Below are positions 21,243 to 31,600 of a stretch of 64,000 nucleotides of DNA, piece after piece. The translations under genes and the position numbers were made by a program. The stretch's first letter is position 1. The number at the start of each line of letters is the position of its first letter. This stretch comes from Diphasiastrum complanatum (Eukaryota > Streptophyta > Lycopodiopsida > Lycopodiales > Lycopodiaceae): positions 59,642,975 through 59,706,974 of the forward strand of contig CM055100.1 in the NCBI GenBank assembly GCA_029204225.1. The letters run 5' to 3'. The notes beneath the pieces were generated by a model, which worked only from the letters and a program-made list of their open reading frames with translations, was not told the origin of the DNA and searched no databases.

Positions 21243-21712
21243 ATTTAAAATTCCAATAGAATCTAGTGAAGTATGCAGATCACATCAATCAATCACCATA
21301 GCCACTCCGCACAAGCTCTCAAAGATGGCACAACAAAAGTTATTGATTACAAAGAGAATATTGTACATATACTAAAAGCCCCAACATGCATGGGCTCGAC
21401 AAGTGTCAACAAAGTTAAAGTGGCACTTTTCTAACTAATAGGCCCAACATGGGCTAAAAGACTAACAAACTCAGGACATGCTCCTGAGTATAGCAAATGC
21501 CATCAAAAATACATTGTACAATCTAATTTCCCTACGTGTGGCTACTCGACTAACCCAAGTAGCTGGCTACGGGACAAGTGCATGACCGATAAGCCAATGA
21601 TGGGTCACGTCCCGGTCACAACTAAGTACAGCAAATCTAATTAACTGTACACTAATTATAGTGTCATATTTGAATCTTATACAACTAAATCAGACTGAAC
21701 CTGATTTTCAAC
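21243..21712 (-). repeat. 5' LTR of the second copia-type element
   Basis: It matches 12478-12778 apart from an additional block near 21391-21445 and an additional 100 bp at its outer end. The outer edge is set by the flanking TCAAGGA at 21713. Confidence 0.65.
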
Positions 21713-22515
21713 TCAAGGATCTCATCTCTTTTCTTAATAGTACAAGTATTGATGTTAAATTTCACATCAAGGCCATTATCAAGCAATTGACCAACACTTA
21801 TAAGGTCCTTTGTGAGTTTAGGAACAAAAAGAACATTGGAAAGAGATAAAACTTTAGAAGATGCAAGCTTTAAGGGAACACTCCCAATTCCTTCAATAAT
21901 ACATTCATGATCATTTGTTGTGTATATTAATTTATTAAATCCTTCATAAGGTGCAATAAAATCAAAAGAATTCTTGGAGCAACACGTGCGATGAAGCACC
22001 AATGTCAATATACCATGATCCATCCTTCTGAAAGGTGAAGAGGAGAAACTTGATACCATAAGGGATCATTTTCCTTCACTTGCAATGGAATCTTCTCCTT
22101 TCTCATTGATGATGATGGCTTGCTTGAGTTGATTTTCCTTCTTGAAGCAATTAGAGGCATAATAACCTTTCTTGCCAGAAAAGAAACACTTGGTCTTCTT
22201 CTTCTTGAACTTGAAGGAAGAAGGATGTGAAAAATTATCTTCTTCTCCATCTTTGTCTAAGGCATGATAGTGTTGGTTCTTTTTCCTCCCTTCGTACTGG
22301 TCTATGACAAATAGAGCTTTGCCATCTTCATTATGATTGAGAGATAGCTTTTCAATCCTCAAAAGCTTGTACTTTTATCTTGCTTCCTCAAAAATAAGTA
22401 TTCTTTGAAGCGTCTCAAAGTTTGGTAACTCCTCCTTGATAACATAGGATTGGACAAGATTGTCATATTCTTCTTTCAAGCCATGAAGTTTGAAACTTTT
22501 AGAGCCAAACTTGGC
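21713..22515 (-). pseudogene. gag-pol: Gag zinc knuckle and protease of the outer copia element
   Basis: Minus-strand reading begins near 22515 inside gag (EEYDNLVQSYVIKEELPNFE, FEEAR), then a lysine-rich linker and a knuckle-like CFFSGKKGYYASNC (22210-22160). The knuckle's second cysteine is replaced by Ser. The protease follows: SWYIDIGASSHV near 22010, with Ile replacing Ser in the DSGAS loop, then VPLKLASSKVLSLSNVLFVP and DLISVGQLLDNGLDV (21880-21770). A frame change falls right after the catalytic loop. The N-terminal part of gag and the 5' LTR are missing. The gag portion belongs to the same family as the plus-strand fragment at 33348. Confidence 0.8.
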
Positions 22516-22811
22516 TTAGATTTGGTTATGTAAAAAGCTTTTACTTATGATACTATCATGGAGGTATGTTCCATGAATAGAGTAAACTTTAAAACAAAGA
22601 GAAATGTTGATCATTGAGGGAGAGAGTTAAAATAGCAATGATCAACTTATACAATGCTTTCTAAGTTTGACAGCACCACATGTGCTCAGTTCTAAAATTA
22701 TCGGGCCATGTTTCTTTTACAAGCCCTTTGAGTGCTCTTGAGCAACTTAATCTTTGTACTTGCTTATCAGTGTGAATATATAGCGGAGAGAAATTCTATT
22801 GTCATGTCTTA
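22516..22811. other. Junction between two copia remnants, no feature seen
   Basis: About 300 bp separate the truncated minus-strand gag from the plus-strand integrase remnant. I see no PBS, polypurine tract or LTR edge, and no open frame of interest. Confidence 0.5.
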
Positions 22812-24890
22812 TTGCACTTGACGTTGTGTTGTGGTTTTGATTCGGTCAGAGTTTTAAATTGTATTCTTAACTCCAAGCCTTATGTGAAAAACCTAAGAGT
22901 GTTCGGATGTGTTGCCTATGTGCAGATCCTGAAAGACACAAGGAAAAAATTTGACTTCCAAGGTCTCAAGACCATCCTGATTGAATATACTTCATCTGAT
23001 AATACATACAAGATGTATGATCCTAATACCCAAAAAATCTTGTATAGCCGGGATACAGTCTTTATCGAGGATCAGTTTGTCAACATCAAAGTCAAGGATA
23101 TTGCTCCAGGAGAGCCTTCATCACCTGCCATTGACACGACAATCCGAGATTCTGGCTCAGGCGTGTCCATTGTCGGCCCACTACTTGACAACAAATCAGA
23201 CAAAGACATTGCTTTAACCCAACAACAAGTTTCAAGAGTGGTTCATTAGTCGAATCCTCCCAGAAGATCAAGTTGAGTGCGCATACAGCCCACAAGGTAT
23301 ACTCCTGAGTTTGTATTTCTCTTGATACAGGAACTAACGACAGTTGAAGAGGCACTCAGCCAATCTGACTCTGATCTCTGGAGAGAAGCTATGGACAGAG
23401 AGTATTCCTCTCTGATTAAGAACCAGACACTATCATAGTCAAAGTTCCTAGTGGCTGCAACATTGTTGATTGCAAATGGATCTTTAAGATCAAATACAAT
23501 GCCAATGGAACAATTGATCGAAGGAAGGCAAGACTGGTAGCACGAGGATTCACTCAGATTCCCAACGTCGACTACAGCGAGACTTTTAGTCCAGTAGTCA
23601 AGCATTTGTCAATACGAGACCTCCTATCTTATGCTACAGCTATCGACCTCGAAGTACATCAACTTGATGTACAAACAACTTATCTGAATGGAGTTATACA
23701 AGAAGACATCTTCATGATCCGGCGTGAAGGATACATTCTGGAAGGTATGAAGAATCATGTCTATAAACTCCATAAAGCACTCTATGGCTTGAAACAGTCT
23801 GTTAGACTTGGTTTCAGAGGATCGACACATTTCTCATCAAACAAGGTTCCCAACCAAGCACTGTTGATTGCAATGTCTATTCCAAGTCGGTGTAGCAATC
23901 CTTTATTATCATCACCTTATACGTGGATGATACACTCAACAACGATACCAATTTGGTTAAGGATTCTAAGTAGATGTTGTTTTCAAAGTTTGACATGACT
24001 GATCTGGACAAAGCTCACTTTTGTCTGGGCATTCAGATCCATAGAGACAGAGCAAGACAACTGATTTATATCACTCAACAAAGGTATCTTCACAATGTTC
24101 TTAACAGATACAATCTAATAAATTTTAAATTAGCTCACTCACCGATCGATCCAGGCCTGCATTTGTCAAAGGACCAATGTCCCCAGACCAAATAGGAAGA
24201 GGAGCAGTTGAGAGAGTATCCTTATCAATCGATACTTGGATCTCTCACGTATGCAATGGTCTATACAAGACCTGACATCTCTTTTGTAGTAAGCTTACTC
24301 AGCCAATATCTGGCTAATCTTGGCATTACCCATTGGAAGGCTCTCATAAGAGTCATGAGGTATATTCGAGCTACCACATCTGCTATGGAGATGTCAACAA
24401 TGACAAATTTTATTAGCTTTGTGGATATTTTGATGCAAGCTAGGGAGGAGATGTAGACCACATCTGGATTTACATTCTTCTTCAACATTGGTCCTATCTC
24501 ATGGAACAATCGTAAGCAAACATCTATCGCTTTTTCTTCTACATAAGCATAATACATTGCTGCTTCTCAATCTATTAAAGAAGCGTTTTGGTTGAGAAAT
24601 TTATTGTCAGACATTAATTTCTATCAGTACAACCCCACAATTTTATTATGTGATAATTAGAGTGCTATTGCCTTATCGACCGACCCTAGATTTCATTCTA
24701 GGAGTAAGCACATTGAAATCAGATATCACTACATCAGGGGCAAGGTTTTCAACAAGGAGGTGAGCTTAATGTACTGTAGAACGCAGGACATGGTTGCAGA
24801 TATATTCACGAAGGCATTAAGTGTTAATACACACAACAAGTTTTGTGCATTGCTTAGTCTGAAGATCAAGGCATTCACGAATCCAGATTA
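22812..24890 (+). pseudogene. pol: Plus-strand copia integrase C-terminus, RT and RNase H
   Basis: Reading order: integrase C-terminal part (KPYVKNLRVFGCVAYVQILK, 22880; YTSSDNTYKMYDPNTQKIL), then RT with DLWREAMDREYSSLIKNQT (23370), CKWIFKIKYNANGTIDRRKA (23470), VEVHQLDVQ-type DLEVHQLDVQTTYLNG (23650), LHKALYGLKQS and the catalytic box TLYVDDTLN (23915, intact). RNase H follows with GIQIHRDRARQLIYITQQRY, TRPDISFVVSLLSQYL, RFHSRSKHIEIRYHYIRGK and ADIFTKALS (24700-24830). Its AEYIAA segment has a stop in place of Glu. Stops or shifts occur near 23250, 23440, 23810 and 24195. A polypurine tract ends the frame. The part before integrase is missing. Confidence 0.9.
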
Positions 24891-24897
24891 AGGGGGG
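24891..24897 (+). promoter_or_regulatory. Polypurine tract and 3' LTR start of the plus-strand copia remnant
   Basis: AGGGGGG is followed by TGTTGGATTTATCTCC, the typical copia polypurine tract and LTR start, about 10 codons after the RNase H frame ends. The LTR therefore begins at 24898. Confidence 0.85.
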
Positions 24898-25440
24898 TGT
24901 TGGATTTATCTCCTTTACTCTCCTAAATCCTATGTTAGTCTGCCTACCCATGTTGTCACGCAGTCTACATATTTACATGTAAAATAAGACAGACAAATAA
25001 AACGCGACTGTTTGCATAAATACAAGTAAATTTCCACAAGCGAAAAAGGCGAAAAACGTGACACTGTGTGTTTACACGTGATTTGTGACAAGCAAAAAAG
25101 ATGACACTGCCCTACAAAATGCCGAAGGTGCCCTTACAGAAAAGCGAAGGCACCATGTAAATCAAATCTTAAGGCATTTGTCAGAGTGTGGCATTTTTCG
25201 CATTTTCACCAACGTTCATTTCAGCGAAGGCTGACGTCGTGGCCTCATCCCATGCAAATGTGCAAACAGATTTGACAGCGACAGCAGCCGGTATCTCTTA
25301 TAGACAGCACATCCACTTTGCTATGATAGACCAATTTTGTGATATCTTGTGTATGCTTACTTGTACTCCCATTGGTGATTGAATACCTTGTGGAAGGTGC
25401 TCAAGACCACTAGGCCTTATCCTTTGGATTGTTTTTGCTT
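24898..25440 (+). repeat. 3' LTR of the plus-strand copia remnant, right edge uncertain
   Basis: The stretch starts TGTTGGATTT and contains several GCGAA / GGCACC words (for example GCCGAAGGTGCCC and GCGAAGGCACC near 25110-25160) like those in the LTR at 28002-29104, so the two may be one family. No clear end is visible. The next recognisable piece is a gypsy LTR fragment near 25440. Confidence 0.5.
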
Positions 25441-25734
25441 ATGGGATAATGAGTTATTTTACTCTCCAACCCTTGTGTAGTTAATTAGGATCGTTCATAT
25501 TTCTTAATAGAAATCACTAGTTGGGAGACAACCATAGTGAACTTAATCATGCTCTTTATACTTAGAACCATCTTCTAGGGAGACCACCTTAGAAGGTACC
25601 TAGGCAACAATAGAATAGTGACTTGAGTCGATCTTACTCATACTCACCCTACACAACGCATTTTAGTATCAATCTAAATCTATTAGATGGGTGACCACCA
25701 TAATAGAACCTAAGAAGGTTCTAAAAGTACAACA
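25440..25734 (+). repeat. LTR fragment of a gypsy family, copy 1
   Basis: It shares long blocks with 31375-31585, such as AGACCACCTTAGAAG, ATTTTAGTATCAA and AAATCTATTAGATGGG, and both end in GTACAACA. In the second copy the end is followed by a tRNA-Asp-type PBS. Here the PBS is missing and RNase H-integrase remnants follow directly. Confidence 0.65.
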
Positions 25735-25759
25735 TAGATGAACCATACCACCATCGAGC

Positions 25760-26870
25760 GAGAAGTGCTAGCAATGGTATATAGTGCGACAAAATTCTGC
25801 CATTACCTCCTAGTCAATCCCTTCATCTTATTTGTCGATCACCAAGCCCTACTGTCTCTCGTAAACAGACCATGCACCACTGGATGATTCATAGGTGGTT
25901 GTTACTTCTCCAAGAGTTTGACTTTAAATTGTCGTTCGCAAGGGCAAGTAGCACTATCTAGTTGATTACCTCTCACAAATACGCAACATTCTTAAGAGTA
26001 AAGAGGCAGATGATGAACTCATTGATGCCATATTAATTCACCTCGACGCCATCTCAGCATGGGTAGCCGACGTCATTGGATATCTTATGTCAAGACGTCC
26101 TCCCCTAGAAATGACCAAAGTGGAACAATGTAGGTCGATCACAAAATTTTCTCCCTATACATTTATAGTAGGATAGCTGTATTGTAGATGTAATGATGGA
26201 ATCACATAGTGATGCATCCTAACACACGAGGTGTCCCAAATAGTGAGCATCGCACCCATGAAAGAATAGACGGAAGGAACTTTTTTACCAAAGCTATAGA
26301 TAAGAAAGTGTTGTAACATGGGCGGTGGTGGCCCACAATGTTCATATGTGACGTGTGTCAAAGGTTTAATAGAATCCATGAAAAAGACAAAATGCCATTA
26401 TGACCTATCCTGACTGAGATGCCATTTGAAAAATGGGGCATTGACTATGTCGGCCCTATACACCAAGCTGCACAAGATTCCCACACTCGATTTATCATCG
26501 TAGTATCATTTACCTACCAAAATGGGTCGAAGCCAAGGTAGTACGAAAAGCAGATGCTAACTCTACTACCAAATTTTTGTATGAAAATATTGTAGTTCAT
26601 TTTGGTTGCCCACTCAAACTTGTAAGTGATTGCGGTACCCATTTTTAAACGAAACCATCACTAACTTGTTGTCTTCATATTCGGTTGTCCATAGGAAGAA
26701 TACCCCCTATTATCCATGATGTAATGGACAACTAGAATCATCAAATCAAGTCATTTTTAGTATTATCACGAAAATGGTAGAGGCCACACACTCAAATTGG
26801 AAACATAAGACTTCAAGCGACACTATGGGCTTTTAGGGCCACTTTCAAAGTGAGCTATTAGAATCCCCAT
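25760..26870 (+). pseudogene. pol: Ty3/gypsy RNase H and integrase remnant
   Basis: Heavily decayed coding DNA. RNase H is recognisable from VDHQALLSLVNRPCTTG and WLLLLQEFDFKL in shifting frames (25840-25940). Integrase follows with MPFEKWGIDYVGPI (26420-26460), holding the first catalytic Asp, KFLYENIVVHFGCPLKLVSD (26570-26630), holding the second, and YYP-like and QATLWAF(R) segments to 26840. The closest relative in the window is the minus-strand pol at 58374-61889, which has the same KWGID.VGPI and FGCPL.L.SD words. LTR-to-RNase H continuity implies an internal deletion of gag, protease and RT. Confidence 0.8.
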
Positions 26871-28001
26871 TGTTGTTCCAGTCAGGGTTGGTGGAGGATG
26901 CCATGTCGATGAGTGGAGGTATGGTCAATGTTGGTGAAAAAAGAAGGGTTGAGGGGCAAAAAAAGCTAAAAAGAGAAAAAATGAGAAAATGATGGGGATC
27001 GGGGTGACGGAGATGGAGCAGAAGGTAACGGAGCTGGATATGGTATTATGAGAGGTTGGGAATGGTGTGTGCAAATTTTGGGAGATTTGGAGAATTTCCT
27101 GTGGGAAATTAGAGTCCGTATTAGGAGAAGTACACTTTCCATAGTTCAGTTCCATACCAGATTTTGCAAGGACCTTCTTCATGATTTTATAAGACCTTAG
27201 AGAAGTTGGTGAGAGTTCAAAAGCTATTTTGCCTACCACATGAAGGTTTTGAAAGTCATGCAAGGGTTCAACTCTTGTAGGGAGAGAACTCTTGTTCCAG
27301 CTTTTTCCTTATATCAGATTTTCAAGATCCAACCTTTTAGACAAGTCAGTTTGATTGTCTTGATTCCATTTATGCTACTTGCGAAGGTTGCTATGATGAT
27401 CTTGATGGTATGTAAAGGTTTTCAATTTCTAAAGTTAACTCTCACAAAGGCCTTCTCTTTACTATTCCTTCACAAGTACTCTCATAGAGCTTTTTTTAGG
27501 TCCATCTAGGTCAGATTTGTCTATGGTGAGTCTTGTAAGAGTTTTTATGAGGATTTGATAATTGATCCATCAATTTAAGTGATTTTTTCTGTCGTTTTTG
27601 CTAATTTTGTCTGAGATTTTCAAGTCTGATCTACACTATCATAGGAGATCTATTGATAGATGGTGTTTTGCTACCTATTGTTCCTATCTGGATCTAGATC
27701 CTGCATAGATCTTGTTGCAATAGCCATCTGTAGAGTAAGCCTATATTTGTAAGTGATCTATAAGGCCTATACTCTACTATCTCTCTCTTGGCTCTAGGCA
27801 TGACCACTACCACTTTGTCCATCTCATAATCTTTGAAGTACTATGGTATATCATGTGGAGATTCGGGCTCTTCAACAACATCTTGTCGAATTTTTGCTTG
27901 TGCTTGGTGGGAGGTCATCAGCTCGGTTTTAATGCCTCATTTATCGCTCTTGGCCTTCTACTTAAATGTTTTGGCCTTATATAGTGGCTTGCATTCAAGG
28001 G
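26871..28001. other. Unassigned DNA between gypsy and copia remnants
   Basis: I see no conserved coding motif. Short frames at 26925-27263 (minus) and 27240-27509 (plus) overlap each other and look like chance. The stretch could contain the 3' end of the gypsy remnant or an internal region of the element whose LTR starts at 28002. Confidence 0.4.
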
Positions 28002-29104
28002 TGTTAGATTTCTTATGTTCAGACTTAAACAAATTGTTCAAGTAATGAGCATCCTGAAAACCGAAGGCCGACAACATGTTTTTGGGCTTTCACATTTTTC
28101 CTTTAAGATTTCTTGTGCCTTAAACATTTTTAAGGCACCTTCTCCTTTTTCACCTTTCTCGCACCTTCGCAAAAAAATCGACACAATGGCCAATTGGCCG
28201 AAATGCCTTAGAATTCATTTTTAAGACACCTTCTCCTTTTTCGCCTTTTTTGCAACTTCGCAAAAAATGCGACATAGTGGCCAAATGGCCAGAATGCCTT
28301 AAAAATCATTTTAAGGCACCTTCTCCTTTTTCATCTTTTTTGCCATTTTAAAGGCACCTTCATCTTTTTTGACTTTTTCATTGTCTTTAATCTAAGACAC
28401 CTTCGCCTTCTTCACTGCCTTTAATCTAAGGCACCTTCGCCTTCTTCGCTAAACTTCAATGTAAGGCACCTTCATCTATTCCGCCTTCTTCGCTGTCTTA
28501 AGTCTATAGGTGCCTTAGGAATTTACACACCTTAAGTCTAAGTGCACCTTCAAGAGTTGCATACATTCAGTCTAAAGGGCACCTTAGGAATTTACGCACC
28601 TTAAGTCTAAGAGCACCTTCAGAAGTTGCATACCTTTAGTCTTCGGGTTTTTTTTCGTTTTTGTTACATTAGCAGACCGACATCGCCAACTTATAATCAA
28701 ACCTAAAACAGGTGGAGAAACAAATATCCTAAGGGCGGTTACCAACTTTTGTACAGATGCAAAAATGGAGTAAATGGCAGTTAAGGCATAAAATATTTCT
28801 CTCTCGACACTTGTAAATATATATACTAGTTGAATTAAGCTATGTAAGTATTAATTGAATTTTTTCTTTTAATCAGAGTTTTTCTATAGCTAGCATTATC
28901 ACGCTCAGCAAGCTGAATTGTACTCACTGTTGATTTTTATTAGAGTGAAATTTTTGTCTCACTACTACGTCGTTCATTTGCACATTCTGTATAAATTCTT
29001 CGACTTGAATATTTCTACTGCTAACTATTGTGTTTCCGTTCCTACACGTCGCGTTCAAATCCTTGAGCTTCTGCTGCTGCTCACGCTCCCACCGTTTTAC
29101 GACA
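28002..29104 (+). repeat. Copia LTR with minisatellite-rich U3 region
   Basis: The right edge is firm: TTTTACGACA at 29104 is followed directly by the tRNA-Met PBS. The left edge is inferred from CAAGGG followed by TGTTAGATTTCTTATG at 28002, which resembles the polypurine tract plus LTR start at 24898. If so, the LTR is 1,103 bp. A TATA-like GTAAATATATATAC lies at 28813-28826, upstream of a stretch shared with the LTR fragment at 33716-33934. The left part is full of tandem repeats. Confidence 0.55.
28125..28640 (+). repeat. Minisatellite based on AAGGCACCTTC in the LTR
   Basis: Three units of about 91 bp begin TTAAGGCACCTTCTCC-like at about 28129, 28221 and 28311, each with CGCAAAAAA..CGACA.AGTGGCCAA.TGGCC. 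They are followed by shorter units built on AAGGCACCTTCGCCTTCTTCGC. Then come two units of roughly 68 bp containing AGGAATTTACRCACCTTAAG and AGTTGCATAC. The same GGCACCTT word dominates all of them. An array in U3 could alter enhancer strength or copy number between insertions. Confidence 0.7.
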
Positions 29105-29116
29105 TGGTATCAGAGC
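29105..29116 (+). promoter_or_regulatory. tRNA-Met primer-binding site
   Basis: TGGTATCAGAGC directly follows the LTR end CA at 29104. It fixes the orientation of the gag-protease remnant that follows at 29248. Confidence 0.9.
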
Positions 29117-29247
29117 AGGCATTTCAGTAATCTGCATTTTCATTGTAGATTATCAGTCTTGTTTCTATCAAGACGTCTTTCTAGCAAATGTGCAACCAAA
29201 AGTATTCTGACAGTCATTGTTTCTACCAATGATCTCGTTCAACCAGA

Positions 29248-30274
29248 ATGGATCCATCATCTAGTTCATCTCTCATTGACAAACTCGATGTAGATAACTG
29301 CCATCTTTGGAAATTCAAAATGAAGGTTATACTTCTAGCCAAAGAACTGTGGGACATCGTTGATGGCACAGAGCTCAAACTAGAAGGTGATGCAGCCGTC
29401 ATCACCAAGTGGAGACTGAGAGATGGCAAAGCATTTGCCATGATCACCCTCAACATCAAGCATACTCAGATCAGCTACATGCATGTTGTTCAGACAACTA
29501 AGGATGCATGAGACATCCTAGCAACTCTCTATGACATAAGAGATGTTACTTTCAAGCTTCATCTGAGGAAGAAAATTTTCACCCTCAGAATGTCTGATGC
29601 TGACAGTGTTTCAAGCCACCTCAACACCTTCAAAAATCTTATGGAGTAGATGACTGCAACTGGCTTAGTCATAGAAGATTCCGATGCACTCATGACTCTA
29701 TTATCGAGTCTAATTGAAGCCTACAAAAATTGGGTAATGGCAATTTCTACCCAGGAGCACCTCACTCTATCAAGAGTAATTTCGCTACCTACGAAAGGAA
29801 ATCAAAAGATCAATATCCTCCTCAGATTCAAGATCGGATCCTCAAGCTCTGTATTCAAAAAATCAGAAGTTTAGATCCAAGAGATGTACAAAGTCAAGCT
29901 CTACTGACAAGAAGAGAAACAAGCAGTCTGGACCAAAATTTGGTTCAGGATTGAATTCAAGCTCTTCATCATTTTAACCAGTGTAGGAGCTTTTTTACAA
30001 ATACTATATGAGGATTGGCCACAAAATCAAGGACTGCCGAACTTTGAAATACAACAATGGAAAGAAGAAGCAGTTCCAACAATAAGCACATAGTGCTACA
30101 GCTAGTCACTCAAATCAGCAACAATAAGAAGAAGATGAAGTAGCTTTCATGAGAAAAGTTGGAGAACAACAAGATATCAATTCTTGGTATCTAGATTCTG
30201 GAGCAACTCAACACATGGCGCACCATCGCGACTGGTTCACAGATTACAAGTCATTCACCCACTCTCGAGTTGTG
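29248..30274 (+). pseudogene. gag-pol: Copia gag and protease remnant, copy 2
   Basis: It starts with ATG at 29248 (MDPSSSSSLIDKLDV), 130 bases after the PBS, and parallels the gag at 13570 throughout. Gag contains WKFKMKVILLAKELWDIVDG and LRKKIFTLRMSDADS. A stop near 29509 and TAG at 29647-29649 interrupt it; the latter is shared with the other copy. A poor zinc-knuckle region (YYMRIGHKIKDC-like) lies near 30000. The protease loop WYLDSGATQHMAHHRDW (30187-30237) is intact, the only undamaged DSGAT loop in the window. The frame is cut at about 30275 by an inserted LTR-like sequence. Confidence 0.85.
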
Positions 30275-30870
30275 TGTTGGAGAAAGAGGTTGTGTTATTG
30301 TGAGAAATAAAAATAGCTCAAAAAAAATGAACACAAAAAGAAACAAACTCGAAACTCGAAAAAGAAACGAACTCGAATGGAAAGTGTTCGTGCGCAGCGG
30401 AATGAGCTATATTACTCTTTTCCTAAGCATGACTACGCCTATCAGACACGAACAGAACGTTAGTGATAGAAATCACGGTCGATTGATTATATAGCCAAAC
30501 ATGAAGCAACAATAGATAATTTGTCGTGAATAGCTAGACAAATTATTAGTCGCAAATGATTCGCGAAGAGCTAGATTGAGTTCGATTGATAATCAGTCAT
30601 GAATTACTCGCGAAAGACAAGACTAAATATTAGTCCTGAATAGCTAGACTAATAATAATTCGCTAAAGAACATACTACCAGATTAAGCAATAAGAGAGTC
30701 AGACATAATGTAGAAAAGCATAGCAATATTGACACTGAACGTAGAACAAACAAAGTTGTTATCAGATTAAGTATAGCAAAATATACAGTTCGAAAATGCA
30801 AGTGAGCACAAGACAATATCGGACGAAACTGCGTGCTTCACGAAGCTAATCCAATCTGGTAAAGGAATAA
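30275..30870 (-). repeat. LTR-like insertion related to the LTR at 52484
   Basis: It begins TGTTGGAGAAAGAGG, like TGTTGAAAGACGGAAGG at 52484. It shares CATGACTACRCCTATCA, ATATAGCCAAAC / TGTAGCCAAAC, and the AGCAATAAGAGA and AGAAAAGCATA..ATT blocks in order. It interrupts the protease frame just after its active site. The right edge is not clear; about 600 bp fits the related LTR. No second LTR or interior is seen, so it may be a solo LTR. Confidence 0.45.
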
Positions 30871-31374
30871 ACCTATTAGTGACAATACAAAGAATTGATG
30901 CGCAAAAGCATCTAGTGCGTCTATCTTTGATAAGCTTCGGATGCTATTATGCTTGTTGCTTGTTTCTCTTACATGTGCATTATCATAGTGGCAAATTGGC
31001 CTCAATTGCCAAATATACAAATATGACCAAAAGAGCAAAAATGGTTGAAATTTCTCAAAATTACTTCACCCCTCCTTTTAAAAGAAATTTCTAATTTTTT
31101 TATAGATTTTTCTAGAGAGATGACAAATGAAAATCTCAGAATTGTGAAAAGCCAATAATAAGTGTCTTCCACATATGATTCACTCTCTTCTAAGTATTCT
31201 CAATATGAGTGATGATAACTATCATTTATTTGAGCTCTATTTATGCATAAGAGACAATCTGGGATCAAGAAATTGAACATACCACCAACTTGGAACATTC
31301 CAGGCCTTATCCAAATAGTGATTCACATGATTATAAACACTCCTTCAGAAAATAAATGATTTTCATACTGGACA

Positions 31375-31600
31375 TCGCCATAGTGAACTTAGCATTTCAT
31401 TCCTAATTTGCTACATCTTCTTGTAGGCAGACCACCTTAGAAGATATCTAGGTAACCAATAGAGATCGGTGATTTGAGTGGATCTTATCCGAACTCACCC
31501 TACACAATGCATTTTAGTATCAACCTAAATCTATTAGATGGGAGACCGCCATAATAGAGCCTAATAAGATACTAAACGTACAACATTGGCACCATTGTCG
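31375..31600 (+). repeat. Gypsy-family LTR 3' part with tRNA-Asp-like PBS
   Basis: It is similar to 25440-25734 over its last 210 bp, ending GTACAACA at 31585. It is followed after one base by TTGGCACCATTGTCG (31586-31600), a slightly decayed form of the TGGCGCCATTGCCGG site. No gag follows, so the element is either deleted or a recombinant. Confidence 0.6.

Larger units (their letters stand above)
12478..21712 (-). mobile_element. Second copia-type element inserted into the outer one
   Basis: The insertion is bounded by TCAAGGA on both sides. Related sequences lie at its two ends (12478-12778 and 21243-21712). The right copy is followed, on the minus strand, by a perfect tRNA-Met PBS (21242-21231), which makes these copies LTRs of a minus-strand element. 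The left LTR is truncated at 12778 and lacks about 50 bp that the right copy has. The original interior is not recognisable. Between the LTRs lie a plus-strand gag remnant, a full-length copia element (14061-20597) and about 630 bp of leader-like DNA at 20598-21230. LTR termini are not clean TG/CA, so edges are approximate. Confidence 0.6.
9896..22515 (-). mobile_element. Outer Ty1/copia element, 5' truncated, split by a 9.2-kb insertion
   Basis: Read on the minus strand, gag (from about 22515) and protease run to about 21713. The reading then resumes at 12477 with the pre-integrase region and continues through integrase, RT and RNase H to the polypurine tract at 9896. The two halves fit because the first stops exactly where the second begins in the family order, and TCAAGGA flanks the insertion on both sides (12471-12477 and 21713-21719). 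No 5' LTR or PBS is visible right of 22515. The coding parts carry several frameshifts and stops. Confidence 0.75.

Noticed and set aside
20876-21259. 127-codon plus-strand frame
   Set aside because: It crosses the primer-binding site and LTR edge of a minus-strand element and has no recognisable motif, although its composition is less AT-rich than its flanks.
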